Origin: Pseudomonas bubulae | GTDB lineage: Bacteria > Pseudomonadota > Gammaproteobacteria > Pseudomonadales > Pseudomonadaceae | DNA: 64,000 nt | Assembly: GCF_037023725.1 (NCBI RefSeq) | Contig: NZ_CP146077.1 | Span: forward strand, 4,863,501-4,927,500 | Reading direction: 5' to 3' | Shown: piece after piece, positions 17,617 through 26,887 of the stretch | How the letters are laid out: each line of letters opens with the position of its first letter | Numbering within the stretch: position 1 is the stretch's first letter | Notes under the pieces: model-generated | What the model saw: the letters and a program-made list of their open reading frames with translations, nothing else | Told to the model about the DNA's origin: nothing | Databases searched by the model: none | Position numbers and translations under genes: made by a program

Positions 17617-18410
17617 GACTCACCTACTTTGAAGAGCTGGCCCAGTGCGTGCCCAAGATCCCCCAGCAGACTCATCCGTCCCACGATCAGCTCCTCCAGT
17701 TGTGGCAGGTAGAGCAGCAGAAAGCCCAGCCCGGCCAGGCTTTTGGCCGGCATCGACAGCACAAATACCTGCAACTGCGGGCTGTAGAGGCTCAACAGGG
17801 CAACAGCGAATTCGATCAACAACAACAGCGCAATAAAGGGCGCGGCGTAGAGCAGCAGATGCGTGAAGGTATCGCCGAGCAAAGAAAGAAACACGGCAAA
17901 ACCATCCGCAGCAATGGTCGGTAACCAGAGCGTGGGGGGCCAGATCAGGTAGCTGTCCCAGATCACCCGGGTCAAGCTGCCCAGCCCGAGGGTGACCATC
18001 AGCAAAAAAATGCTCAGTTGCTTGAACAGGTGCCCGACAGGTGTGGCATCCGCCCCTAGCGAAGGGTTGAGCTGCCCGCCGATCAGGGCACCACGCTGGT
18101 TATCGAGCAAAGCCCCTACCGACTCGAACAGCCAGAACGGCATGGACAGCAGCATGCCCAGCAAAAAGCCCAGCATGGCCTCTTTGAGCATCAGACCGCC
18201 GAGCGCCAGCAGGGTGTAATTCACGCCCGACAAGGCGTGATAAATACCCGGGGCAGGTATCAGGGCCAGCGCAAAAACGATGACATGCCGGGGCATGCCG
18301 CGCACATGTTCGAAGCAGAATGCCGGGATCAGAAAAAAACAGGGATACAGGCGCGCCATCGCAATTGCGAGGCTGGGCAGGTATTCGAGAAACGCAATTT
18401 GTGGGGCCAT
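17613..18410 (-). CDS. hrcT: Type III export apparatus protein HrcT (SctT)
   Basis: A 265-residue polytopic membrane protein of the FliR/YscT family, part of the R5S4T1 export gate in the inner membrane. It begins MAPQIAFLEYLPSLAIAMARLYPCFFLIPAF and has about six to eight hydrophobic segments, with the family-typical GFLLGMLLSMPFWLFESVGALLDNQRG. It lies 12 nt after hrcS and overlaps hrcU by four bases. Confidence 0.95.
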   Translation of the reverse strand: MAPQIAFLEYLPSLAIAMARLYPCFFLIPAFCFEHVRGMPRHVIVFALALIPAPGIYHALSGVNYTLLALGGLMLKEAMLGFLLGMLLSMPFWLFESVGALLDNQRGALIGGQLNPSLGADATPVGHLFKQLSIFLLMVTLGLGSLTRVIWDSYLIWPPTLWLPTIAADGFAVFLSLLGDTFTHLLLYAAPFIALLLLIEFAVALLSLYSPQLQVFVLSMPAKSLAGLGFLLLYLPQLEELIVGRMSLLGDLGHALGQLFKVGES

Positions 18411-18422
18411 CGGGTGTTCCCT

Positions 18423-18683
18423 CTAAAGCGCCGAGCGGGCGACCATGTCAAAGGTGAGGTTGATCAATTGAATCAGTTCAACCCCGATCCAGCGCCCCGT
18501 CAGCGCCAACGTGACGCCCACTGCAACCAGCTTGATGCCGAAGGGCAGTGTCTGGTCCTGTACCTGCATCAGCGCCTGCACCAGCGAGGTCAGCACACCC
18601 ACCGCTACAGCCACGATCAGCGGTGGCGCAGACAGCACCACCACCAGCAGCATGCCCTGCTTGAACAGCAAAATCGGCTCCAT
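18423..18683 (-). CDS. hrcS: Type III export apparatus protein HrcS (SctS)
   Basis: The ATG at 18683 gives 86 residues, the usual FliQ/YscS length (MEPILLFKQGMLLVVVLSAPP...). It has two membrane hairpin segments and the conserved VGVLTSLVQALMQVQDQTLPF, which contributes to the export gate. A longer upstream frame would run into hrcR and is rejected. It starts 7 nt after the hrcR stop. Confidence 0.95.
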   Translation of the reverse strand: MEPILLFKQGMLLVVVLSAPPLIVAVAVGVLTSLVQALMQVQDQTLPFGIKLVAVGVTLALTGRWIGVELIQLINLTFDMVARSAL

Positions 18684-18690
18684 GGACGCC

Positions 18691-19344
18691 TCACAGATAG
18701 GACAGGAACAGACTGTCGAGCAGACGTGTCCAACCCGAAACCAGCACAAACAGCAACAGCTTGAGCGGCAATGAAAGGGTCATGGGCGAGACCATCTGCA
18801 TGCCCAGCGCCAGCAACAGGTTCGAGACGATCAGGTCGATCACGATAAAGGGGATGTAAATCAGAAAACCGATTTCAAACCCTGCCTGTAGCTGCGACAG
18901 CACAAATGCCGGTACCAGCAGGATAAGGTCGTCACGCTTGACCTCTTGCGCCAGTTGCGCAGGCCATAGACGCGCAGTGTTATCCAGCAGATGGGTCAGC
19001 ACATCGGGAGCAGTGTTGCGTGCCATAAAGGCCCGCAAGGGCTTTACTGCCTCCTCCCCGCTCTCCTGCAAGGCTTGCACACTGCTCATATCCAGCGGCG
19101 TCTGCTTGAGGGCCTGGGCGGTTTCATACCCCACCGGTGCCATGACAAACATTGTTGCAGCCAGGGCAACTCCATAAAGGGCCATGCTCGGCGGCACCTG
19201 CTGCACACCAATGGCGTTGCGGGTAATCATCAACACAATGCAGATTTTCAGGAAGGCGGTGCACACCATCAGCAGCATGGGCATCAGTGACAGGCCGCCG
19301 AGAAACAGCGCCAGCAGAAAGGGATCGATCCCTTGAACGGTCAT
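18691..19344 (-). CDS. hrcR: Type III export apparatus protein HrcR (SctR)
   Basis: A 217-residue FliP/YscR-family membrane protein. Conserved stretches include [41 protein letters not shown], and [40 protein letters not shown], which is the most conserved part of the export gate. It overlaps hrcQ by four bases upstream. Very secure. Confidence 0.97.
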   Translation of the reverse strand: MTVQGIDPFLLALFLGGLSLMPMLLMVCTAFLKICIVLMITRNAIGVQQVPPSMALYGVALAATMFVMAPVGYETAQALKQTPLDMSSVQALQESGEEAVKPLRAFMARNTAPDVLTHLLDNTARLWPAQLAQEVKRDDLILLVPAFVLSQLQAGFEIGFLIYIPFIVIDLIVSNLLLALGMQMVSPMTLSLPLKLLLFVLVSGWTRLLDSLFLSYL

Positions 19345-20330
19345 TGCGAAAAACTGATGCGCGACAGTTGCAGGCCAAGGTGCCCCTCAACCTCCACCAA
19401 CTGCCCGTGACCGATCGGCCGGTCGCCGTAATACAACCCGGCCATGCCCGTGTCATAGCCCTCGATGCTCAACACCATGCCGGGGGCCAACTGGCGCAGC
19501 TCACCCAGGCTCAACTTGAGTGCGCCACAGCGCACGCTCAGCTCTACCTGCAAGGTTTCAAACGGCTCATTGCCTTTATGCCGTTCAACGTCCGTACCCG
19601 CAAACATCACCTCTTCCACAGCCGACTCCTCGAGAGCACACACGGTCAGGCAGCGACGCCCGCCTTCATCATCAATTTGCGATGTGATCCGCCACCGCCC
19701 AATCCTCAACTGCCCCACGCCATCACCGCTGAACAACAGGCGCTCCGGCACCAGCACGTCGCCTGGTCGTACCCTGCGCAACTGCTCAACCGTCAACGGC
19801 AGATAGCCAAGCACCACGGGCACAGGCACGGCAAAGCAATCGGGCAACGGCGCCTTGACTGCCTGCCATTGTCCCGCCTCGCAAAGCGCCAACAGGCTGT
19901 GGGCCGCCAGCATCAATCGGCCGACACTTCGCGATGGGCCCAGCACTACACTGAGGCAGCACTCGAATGCGCCCACCTGCCTGTCGGCAAGGGGCCGCAG
20001 ATAGCCAAAAAGCGCCCTTACCTGCGCACTCATGCGCTGCTCAAAGTGCGCCCAAAACCATGACTGGGGATCGTTGCCGGTCTCGGCCAGCACCACCGGG
20101 CACTCGCCAAACAGGCTAAGCAAGGGCCCTGCATCACTGAGCGTAAAGACCCCGCAGCGGCTCTCGAACGAGACACACGCACCACCCCCTGGCGCCCGCC
20201 CCGGTTCCAGCAAAAGCTCACCGGGCTCGCCTGCGACCTGAAATGAATAGCGCAGGCCACGACCCAACCGCCAACAGGCCTGGACCGTGGTTGCGTCCAG
20301 CTGTGGCAAGGTGATCGGCGCTACCGTCAT
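19341..20330 (-). CDS. hrcQ: Type III C-ring protein HrcQ, unsplit (SctQ)
   Basis: The ATG at 20330 overlaps the hrpP stop and gives 329 residues. The C-terminal 80 residues form a SpoA/FliN domain ([33 protein letters not shown] ... [18 protein letters not shown]), and a second SpoA-like segment sits in the middle ([21 protein letters not shown]). HrcQ builds the cytoplasmic sorting platform below the inner-membrane ring. In P. syringae this protein is split into hrcQA and hrcQB; here one uninterrupted frame covers both. An internal start for a short C-terminal product, known in other SctQ proteins, was not resolved. Confidence 0.92.
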   Translation of the reverse strand: MTVAPITLPQLDATTVQACWRLGRGLRYSFQVAGEPGELLLEPGRAPGGGACVSFESRCGVFTLSDAGPLLSLFGECPVVLAETGNDPQSWFWAHFEQRMSAQVRALFGYLRPLADRQVGAFECCLSVVLGPSRSVGRLMLAAHSLLALCEAGQWQAVKAPLPDCFAVPVPVVLGYLPLTVEQLRRVRPGDVLVPERLLFSGDGVGQLRIGRWRITSQIDDEGGRRCLTVCALEESAVEEVMFAGTDVERHKGNEPFETLQVELSVRCGALKLSLGELRQLAPGMVLSIEGYDTGMAGLYYGDRPIGHGQLVEVEGHLGLQLSRISFSQ

Positions 20331-20716
20331 CACTGGCACTCCTGCAGTAACCGGATCCTGACGACCTGCCCCAAGGCACGGGCCAGACGCCGTTGACAGG
20401 GTTGCTGCTGACGGGAGAGCCATTGTCGGGTGGCGGATTGCTGCGCCTTTAAAATGATCAGCCAGCCATGATGTTCATAACGGGCGCTGACACTGACCCG
20501 CCCGCGATGTGCCAGATGCAGCACAAATTGCACTGGCCATGGCCCTGCCCCCGGTGCACGGGGCATCAGTGCCTCGGACAACACCTGTGCCAAGCCCCTA
20601 TCCGCGCCTGCCAGGCTGTCTGCAAACAGTTTGCAGTCGGCTGCGCGCGCCGGGGCGGCAGGCAGATACCGGGCCAATGGCAACGGCACCGGGTTTACTC
20701 CTGATGACTCGGCCAT
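20330..20716 (-). CDS. hrpP: Type III needle/pilus-length and substrate-switch protein HrpP (SctP-like)
   Basis: The ATG at 20716 lies inside the end of hrpO and gives 128 residues (MAESSGVNPVPLPLARYLPAAPAR...). The N-terminal half is Pro/Ala rich and probably flexible; the C-terminal part (VQFVLHLAHRGRVSVSARYEHHGWLIILKAQQ) resembles the T3S4-type domain of specificity-switch proteins. An in-frame ATG 20 codons further upstream is possible. It is short compared with P. syringae HrpP. Operon position between hrpO and hrcQ supports the call. Confidence 0.75.
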   Translation of the reverse strand: MAESSGVNPVPLPLARYLPAAPARAADCKLFADSLAGADRGLAQVLSEALMPRAPGAGPWPVQFVLHLAHRGRVSVSARYEHHGWLIILKAQQSATRQWLSRQQQPCQRRLARALGQVVRIRLLQECQ

Positions 20717-21141
20717 CCCGCCTCCTCTGCCAGCAACATCGACAATTCCAGAAGTTTTTCGACCTTTCTCTGGCATTCACCCGCGTACTGGCGGGCACTC
20801 TCGACATGGATCGCAACCACGCGCTGCTGCTCGAGCAGCGCTTGCAAGGCACTTGCCTGCTGCGCTGTTTGAGCCGCCCACTGGCGCTGTGACTCGTCCC
20901 AGCCCGACAGGGTCCTGGGCGACACCACCTGCCCCTGATACCGGCCGGTAAGTTCGGTTTGCTGCCGGTTTTCGTTTTGCCTGGCCTGCTCAACCGCCGA
21001 ACGGGCCTGCTCAATGTTCAGGCCAAGGGCTCGCAGCTCCATACGTTTGATGTGCAACAAACGCTCAGCCCGATCGGCCCGATGTTGGCGCAGGCGCCGC
21101 AAGGGCTCGGTGGCAGGCGGGCGGTTTTCAGAAGGGCACAT
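20695..21141 (-). CDS. hrpO: Type III secretion stalk protein HrpO (SctO, FliJ-like)
   Basis: A 148-residue, almost wholly helical protein rich in Arg, Gln, Glu and Leu (for example LRRLRQHRADRAERLLHIKRMELRALGLNIEQA), as expected for the FliJ/YscO coiled-coil stalk that connects the hexameric ATPase with the export gate. It lies immediately after hrcN, overlapping its stop by 14 nt, and overlaps hrpP by 22 nt. Sequence conservation is low in the family; position and coiled-coil nature make the case. Confidence 0.85.
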   Translation of the reverse strand: MCPSENRPPATEPLRRLRQHRADRAERLLHIKRMELRALGLNIEQARSAVEQARQNENRQQTELTGRYQGQVVSPRTLSGWDESQRQWAAQTAQQASALQALLEQQRVVAIHVESARQYAGECQRKVEKLLELSMLLAEEAGWPSHQE

Positions 21142-22486
21142 GGGCAGTCAACTCGCTCAAGTGCTCCAGGGTTTCCTGAAACGTTGCAGGCTCGCGCAAG
21201 TCCTGACGCAAAAAGGCCTCCACACGCTGGCGGCTCTCGACGGCCAGGTCGGTCAGGGCATCGTTGCCCGCCTGGTACTCACCCAGCCTGAGCAGCAGTT
21301 CGATCTGCTGATGCGCGCTCAGCAATCGCCTGAACGCGGCCATGTTTTGCATATGTTCTGGCGCAGCCACATTGCTCAGGATCCGTGACAGGCTGCCCAG
21401 CACATCTATCGCCGGATAGTGACCGCGCTCTGCCAGTTTGCGGGACAACACAATGTGCCCGTCCAGCAAGGATCGAACCTCATCGGCTACCGGATCGCCC
21501 ATGGAGTCCTGCTCAATGAGTACGGTATAGATCGCGGTGATAGACCCCTCGCGAGTCAGGCCTGCGCGCTCTACCAGACGTGGCAACAGGCTGTAAACCG
21601 AGGGCGGCAACCCGCCTCTGCCCAAGGGTTCGCCAGCGGCCAGACCGATTTCCCGCTGAGCGCGGGCAAAGCGCGTCAATGAGTCGATCAACAATAAAAC
21701 CCGCCGGCCTTTGCGTCGGAAACCTTCGGCCAGAGCAGTTGCGGTAAAGGCTGCCCGCGCACGCTCCATACTTGTGCGATCAGAGGTTGCGCACACCAGC
21801 ACGGCTTTGCCCCGCAGCCCCTCATCCAGCTCATGGTCAAGAAACTCACGCAGCTCGCGACCGCGCTCGCCAACCAGGCCAAACACGATCACATCGCACT
21901 CGACGTTGCGGGCGATTTCGGCCAGCAGGGTGGTCTTGCCACAACCGGCACCGGCAAACAGCCCGACCCGCTGGCCCTCACCCAGGGTCAACAACCCGTC
22001 AATGGCCCGTACCCCTGTTGGCAAAGTGCGACCGATGCGCGGCCTCTGAGTGGCCAGGGGCGCCTCGCATACAACAGCATTGGCCTCCTCACAAGGCCGC
22101 CAGGCGAAGCCCCCCCCGTCGCCCCCGGCAAGCGGTCGGCCAAACCCGTCGAGCACTTGCCCCAGCAGATCATTGCCGACGCGAACCTGATGCACAGCCC
22201 CCAAGCGTTCAACGGCCGCCCCTGCGCATATTCCTTCGAGGCTCGCCAAAGCACTGAGGGTGGCGTCTTGCTGATCGCAGCCGATGACCTCTGCCAGTAT
22301 CCATGCGTTGCTCCCTGCCTGAACCCGGCACAGCTCGCCAATGCGGGCCTGGGGCAGGCAGCATTGCAGCAGCATGCCATTGATCCGCAGGAGCCGACCG
22401 CTCAGGGTCACCGGTGAAAAACCCGCCAGGTGCGTGAACTGGCGTTGCCGCCAGCGCTCAAGGCGCTCAGCAATCGTGCCGTTCAC
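21128..22486 (-). CDS. hrcN: Type III secretion ATPase HrcN (SctN)
   Basis: A 452-residue F1-beta/FliI-like ATPase that unfolds and detaches substrates from chaperones at the base of the injectisome. It shows the P-loop GLFAGAGCGKTTLLAEI, the VFGLVGERGRELREFLD stretch, Walker B RVLLLIDSLTRFARAQREIGL, and GSITAIYTVLIEQDSMGDPVADEVRSLLDGHIVLSR. The start overlaps the hrpQ stop. It contains a G8 run (C8 at 22110-22117) without any frame break, a useful control for the homopolymer problem seen in avrE. Confidence 0.97.
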   Translation of the reverse strand: MNGTIAERLERWRQRQFTHLAGFSPVTLSGRLLRINGMLLQCCLPQARIGELCRVQAGSNAWILAEVIGCDQQDATLSALASLEGICAGAAVERLGAVHQVRVGNDLLGQVLDGFGRPLAGGDGGGFAWRPCEEANAVVCEAPLATQRPRIGRTLPTGVRAIDGLLTLGEGQRVGLFAGAGCGKTTLLAEIARNVECDVIVFGLVGERGRELREFLDHELDEGLRGKAVLVCATSDRTSMERARAAFTATALAEGFRRKGRRVLLLIDSLTRFARAQREIGLAAGEPLGRGGLPPSVYSLLPRLVERAGLTREGSITAIYTVLIEQDSMGDPVADEVRSLLDGHIVLSRKLAERGHYPAIDVLGSLSRILSNVAAPEHMQNMAAFRRLLSAHQQIELLLRLGEYQAGNDALTDLAVESRQRVEAFLRQDLREPATFQETLEHLSELTAHVPF

Positions 22487-23439
22487 CAGCTCACCTCATA
22501 GCGCTGCGCGCCTTCAAACAGTACTCGGCGGTTGTCGATCGCAGTCAGGCGCACACCCTGCGCTTCGTCACCAAAAAACAGCCTACGCCCGTCGGCCAAT
22601 ACAACATGGGCCTTTTGGCCACCGATTATCTGGACGATCCTGAAGGGCAGTACCGTGCTGATTTCCTGGACCTGATTAATGATCGCAACCGGCGTTTCAA
22701 ACTGCGCCTCGAAGCGATCGAGCATCCGCGAGACCAGTGCCAGCGAGTCTTTGCCGACATCACCGTCCAGGATGATTTGCTCATCAACCATCTGCAGCCG
22801 GATGGCGTTGTCCAGATCACGCTCGATCAACATCTTGAGTAATTGCTGATGGACCTGATACGTTGTTGCAAGCTGACGCCTGTCACTGACAGCCAATGGC
22901 TTCGGAGAAAGTGCCTGTGCCGTGTTTGAAGGCTGACAGACTTGTGCCGCCAATATCAGCACCGACACGCTCAGGGCCAGCGCCAGCCACTTGCCAGGGC
23001 GGCGCGCAGGCACCATGCCCGAGCGCGCGGCGGCCGTTTCGCTCTGCACCCTGGTTACTTCTGCCAGCTCATCCACCCAGGCACTTTGCGTATTGGCGAT
23101 GCACAAGCGTATCCCGCCAATGGCGAACGCCTTACCCGCAGCCAGATCGGCAATCTGTGCCCGGGCAGTGCCGGTTTCATCCTGCAAGAGACCTTCCTGC
23201 GCCTGCACTGTCCAGCGCCCGTCCACACAGTGCAACCGGGCATGCCTGGCTTCAACGCCAGGGTCGTACAACTCCAGGTCGGCATCTTGATGGGCACCGA
23301 TGCTCCAGCATTCACCGAACAAAGGCAGTGCAGCCCCCTCATGCAAACCGCTCAGCACTCGCAACTCGAACAGCAGGCCAGGCTGCTGCGAATCGAACAC
23401 CACGGTTGCGCCATCAGGTAAGCCATGCCCCGGACTCAA
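22483..23439 (-). CDS. hrpQ: Type III inner-membrane ring protein HrpQ (SctD, FHA-like)
   Basis: A 318-residue protein. The N-terminal ~110 residues resemble a forkhead-associated fold (LFELRVLSGLHEGAALPLFGECWSIGAHQDADLELYDPGVEARHARL), followed by one membrane segment (WLALALSVSVLILAAQVC, about residue 150-167) and a periplasmic part of about 150 residues. This is the YscD/HrpQ/PrgH layout, which forms the outer of the two inner-membrane rings with HrcJ. It overlaps hrcV and hrcN by four bases each. Confidence 0.88.
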   Translation of the reverse strand: MSPGHGLPDGATVVFDSQQPGLLFELRVLSGLHEGAALPLFGECWSIGAHQDADLELYDPGVEARHARLHCVDGRWTVQAQEGLLQDETGTARAQIADLAAGKAFAIGGIRLCIANTQSAWVDELAEVTRVQSETAAARSGMVPARRPGKWLALALSVSVLILAAQVCQPSNTAQALSPKPLAVSDRRQLATTYQVHQQLLKMLIERDLDNAIRLQMVDEQIILDGDVGKDSLALVSRMLDRFEAQFETPVAIINQVQEISTVLPFRIVQIIGGQKAHVVLADGRRLFFGDEAQGVRLTAIDNRRVLFEGAQRYEVSW

Positions 23440-25529
23440 GACACGGCCTCGCGCAGCACACCGTCGAATTGCAGATCAAGACGCCCGAGCACCTTGACCT
23501 TGGCCGAGCCGGTCAACTCGGCGAAAGACATGACCGGCACATGGTTGAATTCATCGAACAACAGCGTGCGCAACGGGCTGCGCAGATCCTGCGCCACCAG
23601 CAATACGCTTGCGTCGCACTTGCGCGGTGCAAAAGCCTCCTTGAGCAGCGCCACAAGTTGCGTACTGTGCTCATTGTCCAGGGCAAAGAACACGCCCGAT
23701 TGGGTTTGGCGCAATGCCTCGCGAAAAAGGTTTTCGCTATGGGCAGACAACAGCCAGGCATGCAGACCGTCAGCCTGACTGTACAGATGATAGATCTGCG
23801 ACTTCAGGGCAATCCGCGCATAGTCCGCCAGCGCTGACACTTCGCGCTCGTGCTGGCCATGTTCGGTCAGCACTTCGACAATCAGGCGTACTGCCCGCAG
23901 GGGTACGCCTTCACTGGCCAGGCGCTGCAGAACGGCAGAGAACCGGGACAGCGGCATGATCCGCTGCAACTCTTGAACCAGCTCAGGCTGGCTTTGCTCA
24001 AGCCAGCCGAGAATCGACTTGCTCTCCTGCAACCCCAAAAATTGCGGCCCGCTGATCATCATGGCTTGACGCATGCGCTCAACAATCAAGGCATGGGCAC
24101 TGAACGACTCGACGCCCTCCCGGGCCAGCAGCGGATCACCGGGGTTCAGCCATAGCCAGTCCCGTTCATCTCTTTGCTCGCTGCCTCTGAGAGCACTCTG
24201 AGGAGCATCCGTGACACTGTCCCGTGCCACGGCCCGTCGTTCATCAAAAGTCGCCTTGAGCGTGGGCACTTCGTGAACACAAAAGCGAAACTCATCCTCG
24301 GGCAGCATGTCGCTGTATTCGATTTCAAAACTGGGAAGTGTCACCCCGATACGGGTGACGATACTGTTGCGCACCTGACGAATCCCGTGAATCAGCCGCT
24401 CAGTAAGCTCCAGGCTTTGATGGGCACTGGCGAACTGCAGCAGATACGGGCGTGTCGGATCAAACACTCTCAGATCTTCGTCGCCGTTGTGTTCAGGGGC
24501 CACCTGCACTGCTTGCGCCGGCTCCAACGCCTCAGCCTTGCGGCTTCGCGACCACCAGTAAAAACCCGGCGCAAACGTACACAGGGCAATCAAGCCAAAC
24601 ACCGGGGCGGGCATTCCCGGCAGGGCGGCGAAGGCCAGCATGGCCGCCGATGCGATCATCCAGCTCTTGGGTTCACGGGTTATCTGCTGGCCGATTTGTG
24701 CCCCGACATGGCCGCCTGGCGATTGGTCGTCGGGGGCAACACGGGTGATGATCATCCCCGCGGTCAAGGCAATCAACAGAGCCGGAATTTGCGCGATCAG
24801 ACCATCACCGATGGTCAATACCGAATACAGCGTGATGGCCTCGCCAGCACTCATCCCGTGTTGCACTACCCCCGTGGAAAACCCGCCGAGGATATTGATC
24901 AGCACAATCACCAGGCCTGCGATGGCGTCTCCTTTGACAAACTTCATGGCGCCGTCCATGGCACCGAACATCTGGCTTTCCCGGGACAACTGGTCACGCT
25001 TGTATCGGGCCTGTGCACCATCGATCAACCCGCCACGCAGGTCACTGTCGATGGACATCTGCTTGCCCGGCAGCGCATCCAGGCTAAAGCGCGCCGCCAC
25101 TTCAGCGACACGTTCCGAACCCTTGGTAATCACCAGGAAATTGACGATGGTGATGATCAGAAAAATCACCAGCCCCACCGCCAGATTCCCCCCCACCACA
25201 AAGTTGCCAAAGGCCTCGACGATCTCGCCCGCATCCTGCTCCAGCAGGATCAGGCGGGTCGTGGCAATCGACAACGCCAGACGAAACATCGTGGTCAGCA
25301 GCAAAAGTGCAGGAAATGTGGAAAATGCCAAAGGGTTGGGCAGATAAAGCGCCAGCACGATCAACAGGCTGGCCAGGCACATATTGAGCGCGATCAGCAC
25401 ATCCACCAGCCAGGTCGGCAAGGGCACGATAAAGATAAAAACAATGCCCAGCACCGCCACGGCCCCGAGCACTTCGCCCGGGCTTGCCACATTGCCAGGG
25501 CCTTTACTGAGCCATTTGACGAGCCTCAT
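23436..25529 (-). CDS. hrcV: Type III export gate protein HrcV (SctV)
   Basis: A 697-residue FlhA/YscV-family protein. The N-terminal half has about eight membrane segments and the family signature FSLDALPGKQMSIDSDLRGGLIDGAQARYKR; the C-terminal cytoplasmic domain (from about residue 350) forms a nonameric ring that docks chaperone-substrate complexes. It overlaps hrpJ and hrpQ by four bases each, giving a tightly coupled operon. Very secure. Confidence 0.97.
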   Translation of the reverse strand: MRLVKWLSKGPGNVASPGEVLGAVAVLGIVFIFIVPLPTWLVDVLIALNMCLASLLIVLALYLPNPLAFSTFPALLLLTTMFRLALSIATTRLILLEQDAGEIVEAFGNFVVGGNLAVGLVIFLIITIVNFLVITKGSERVAEVAARFSLDALPGKQMSIDSDLRGGLIDGAQARYKRDQLSRESQMFGAMDGAMKFVKGDAIAGLVIVLINILGGFSTGVVQHGMSAGEAITLYSVLTIGDGLIAQIPALLIALTAGMIITRVAPDDQSPGGHVGAQIGQQITREPKSWMIASAAMLAFAALPGMPAPVFGLIALCTFAPGFYWWSRSRKAEALEPAQAVQVAPEHNGDEDLRVFDPTRPYLLQFASAHQSLELTERLIHGIRQVRNSIVTRIGVTLPSFEIEYSDMLPEDEFRFCVHEVPTLKATFDERRAVARDSVTDAPQSALRGSEQRDERDWLWLNPGDPLLAREGVESFSAHALIVERMRQAMMISGPQFLGLQESKSILGWLEQSQPELVQELQRIMPLSRFSAVLQRLASEGVPLRAVRLIVEVLTEHGQHEREVSALADYARIALKSQIYHLYSQADGLHAWLLSAHSENLFREALRQTQSGVFFALDNEHSTQLVALLKEAFAPRKCDASVLLVAQDLRSPLRTLLFDEFNHVPVMSFAELTGSAKVKVLGRLDLQFDGVLREAVS

Positions 25530-26623
25530 CGAATCGGTCTCGTCAGCCCTGCCGACAGCTGGACGATACCTTCGCTCTGAGTGTGTTCACCCATCAGGCT
25601 CAAAAAAGACTGCAATGCGTCCTGACGGCTTGCAGGGTCACTCCAAACGGCCAACGGGAGACGCTGAATCAACGGATAAACTTGATTGAGCAAGACCAGT
25701 TGACTGGAAAGGTTTTCGCCACCCAACTCACGACTCAGGCTTTGCACCTCATCGCTATCGATGCCCGTGCCCGCGTACCCCAGCAGACGTTGCAACAGGC
25801 AGACTGGCGACAGTTCGGCCTGCCGTTCGCGGGATGACAATCGCTCAATAAACCACCGGCAACTGTGCAAAAGGCTGCTCAACTGGGTGCAGCCTTGAAG
25901 TCCGCTCAACAAGGTACGCAACCTGAGGCTCGGCACCGAGGGCCGGTGGGCGGCGATATCATCCGCCAGCGCGCGCGCCATCACGCGCAACCCGTCGTTG
26001 ACCCTCTCTTCATCGAATAAAGCCAGCAAGGCCTGGATAATGCTCGGCAGTGATTGTTTGCGCACCACACTGGAGTAATACAGCGTGCGAACAGCCTGGC
26101 GCAGCGCGGCATCGCCTTCGGCTGCTGCCAGCGCCAGCGCAATATTCAGGCCCGCCTGAATTTGCCGGTCATAGCGGGTATGCAACTGTGCCTGAACCTT
26201 CTGCACCCGCTCGATATCACCTTCACGCCCTTGTGCCCGGGCCTGAGCAACCATGTACTGCAAGACAACACTGGTGCGGGCCGGGTCGTCGCCGGTCAAC
26301 GCCAGCAAGGCTTCGACCCCTGAGTCTGACGCCAGTGCCAGACGAACGTGCCGGGTCAGCAGCCCCAGGCTGAGCTGAGCGGGATGCCCCAGTTGCTCAT
26401 AGAGCTCGTTTAACTGCTGGATACCCTCAACCTTCTGCACCCGGTTATCTACCGTGCGCAGCGCGCGCTGAGCCAATGCCTTGCTGCTGCTTTCGGCTTT
26501 CTGGCTGAACAACATGCCAACCTCTTCAGCGGCACTTTGCGCAGAAGACTGGGGCATCTGCCCCCCAACGCTCCGAGAAGAGAGCAGGATCTGCGCGGTG
26601 TCGTTTCGCCCTTCAACTTTCAT
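25526..26623 (-). CDS. hrpJ: Type III gatekeeper protein HrpJ (SctW)
   Basis: A 365-residue protein of the YopN/InvE/HrpJ family, which controls the order of secretion of translocators and effectors. It is soluble and helical, with a polar secretable N-terminus (MKVEGRNDTAQILLSSRSVGG...) and the HrpJ-domain segment QLNELYEQLGHPAQLSLGLLTRHVRLALASD. It is the first gene of the minus-strand operon, 31 nt after a near-perfect hrp box, and divergent from hrpL. Position and family features agree. Confidence 0.88.
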   Translation of the reverse strand: MKVEGRNDTAQILLSSRSVGGQMPQSSAQSAAEEVGMLFSQKAESSSKALAQRALRTVDNRVQKVEGIQQLNELYEQLGHPAQLSLGLLTRHVRLALASDSGVEALLALTGDDPARTSVVLQYMVAQARAQGREGDIERVQKVQAQLHTRYDRQIQAGLNIALALAAAEGDAALRQAVRTLYYSSVVRKQSLPSIIQALLALFDEERVNDGLRVMARALADDIAAHRPSVPSLRLRTLLSGLQGCTQLSSLLHSCRWFIERLSSRERQAELSPVCLLQRLLGYAGTGIDSDEVQSLSRELGGENLSSQLVLLNQVYPLIQRLPLAVWSDPASRQDALQSFLSLMGEHTQSEGIVQLSAGLTRPIR

Positions 26624-26654
26624 AGCGCTGCCAAGTCAGGAGGTTTCATTGACC

Positions 26655-26683
26655 TGTGTGGTTGATCACAGGCAAGCGGTTCC
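26655..26683 (-). promoter_or_regulatory. hrp box upstream of hrpJ
   Basis: On the minus strand: GGAACC (26683-26678), 16 nt, CCACACA (26661-26655). This is a full match to GGAACC-N16-CCACnnA, 31 nt before the hrpJ ATG, and should drive the whole hrpJ-to-hrcU operon under HrpL. Confidence 0.9.
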
Positions 26684-26819
26684 CTGGCAGTAGCATTGGC
26701 ATGTTTTTGAAAAAACTGGCGCACGCACAAGGTCCGCTACGCAAGATCCGGCACAACCGCGCCTGTTAAAAACCTGTAAAGCTCATATAAATCAGATGGC
26801 TATATTCGATCCGCAAATT

Positions 26820-26833
26820 GGCACAGGCGATGC
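26820..26833 (+). promoter_or_regulatory. Sigma-54 (-24/-12) promoter of hrpL
   Basis: TTGGCAC-aggcga-TGCTT: the invariant GG (26820-26821) and GC (26832-26833) are separated by exactly 10 nt, matching TGGCAC-N5-TTGC in most positions. The hrpL ATG is 54 nt downstream. This is where the HrpS-like activator is expected to act, as in P. syringae. Confidence 0.85.
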
Positions 26834-26887
26834 TTGGGAGGTCCTTGTCGAAACCATTTTCGATAGCACTCACCCTGAGGATAAAAA

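Noticed and set aside
20180..20208. Possible fifth hrp box (GGAACC on the minus strand at 20208-20203) inside hrcQ
   Set aside because: The second block at the right spacing does not fit CCACnnA.
22110..22117. C8/G8 run inside hrcN as another possible frame break
   Set aside because: The HrcN frame continues unbroken across it with normal family sequence and full length (452 residues).
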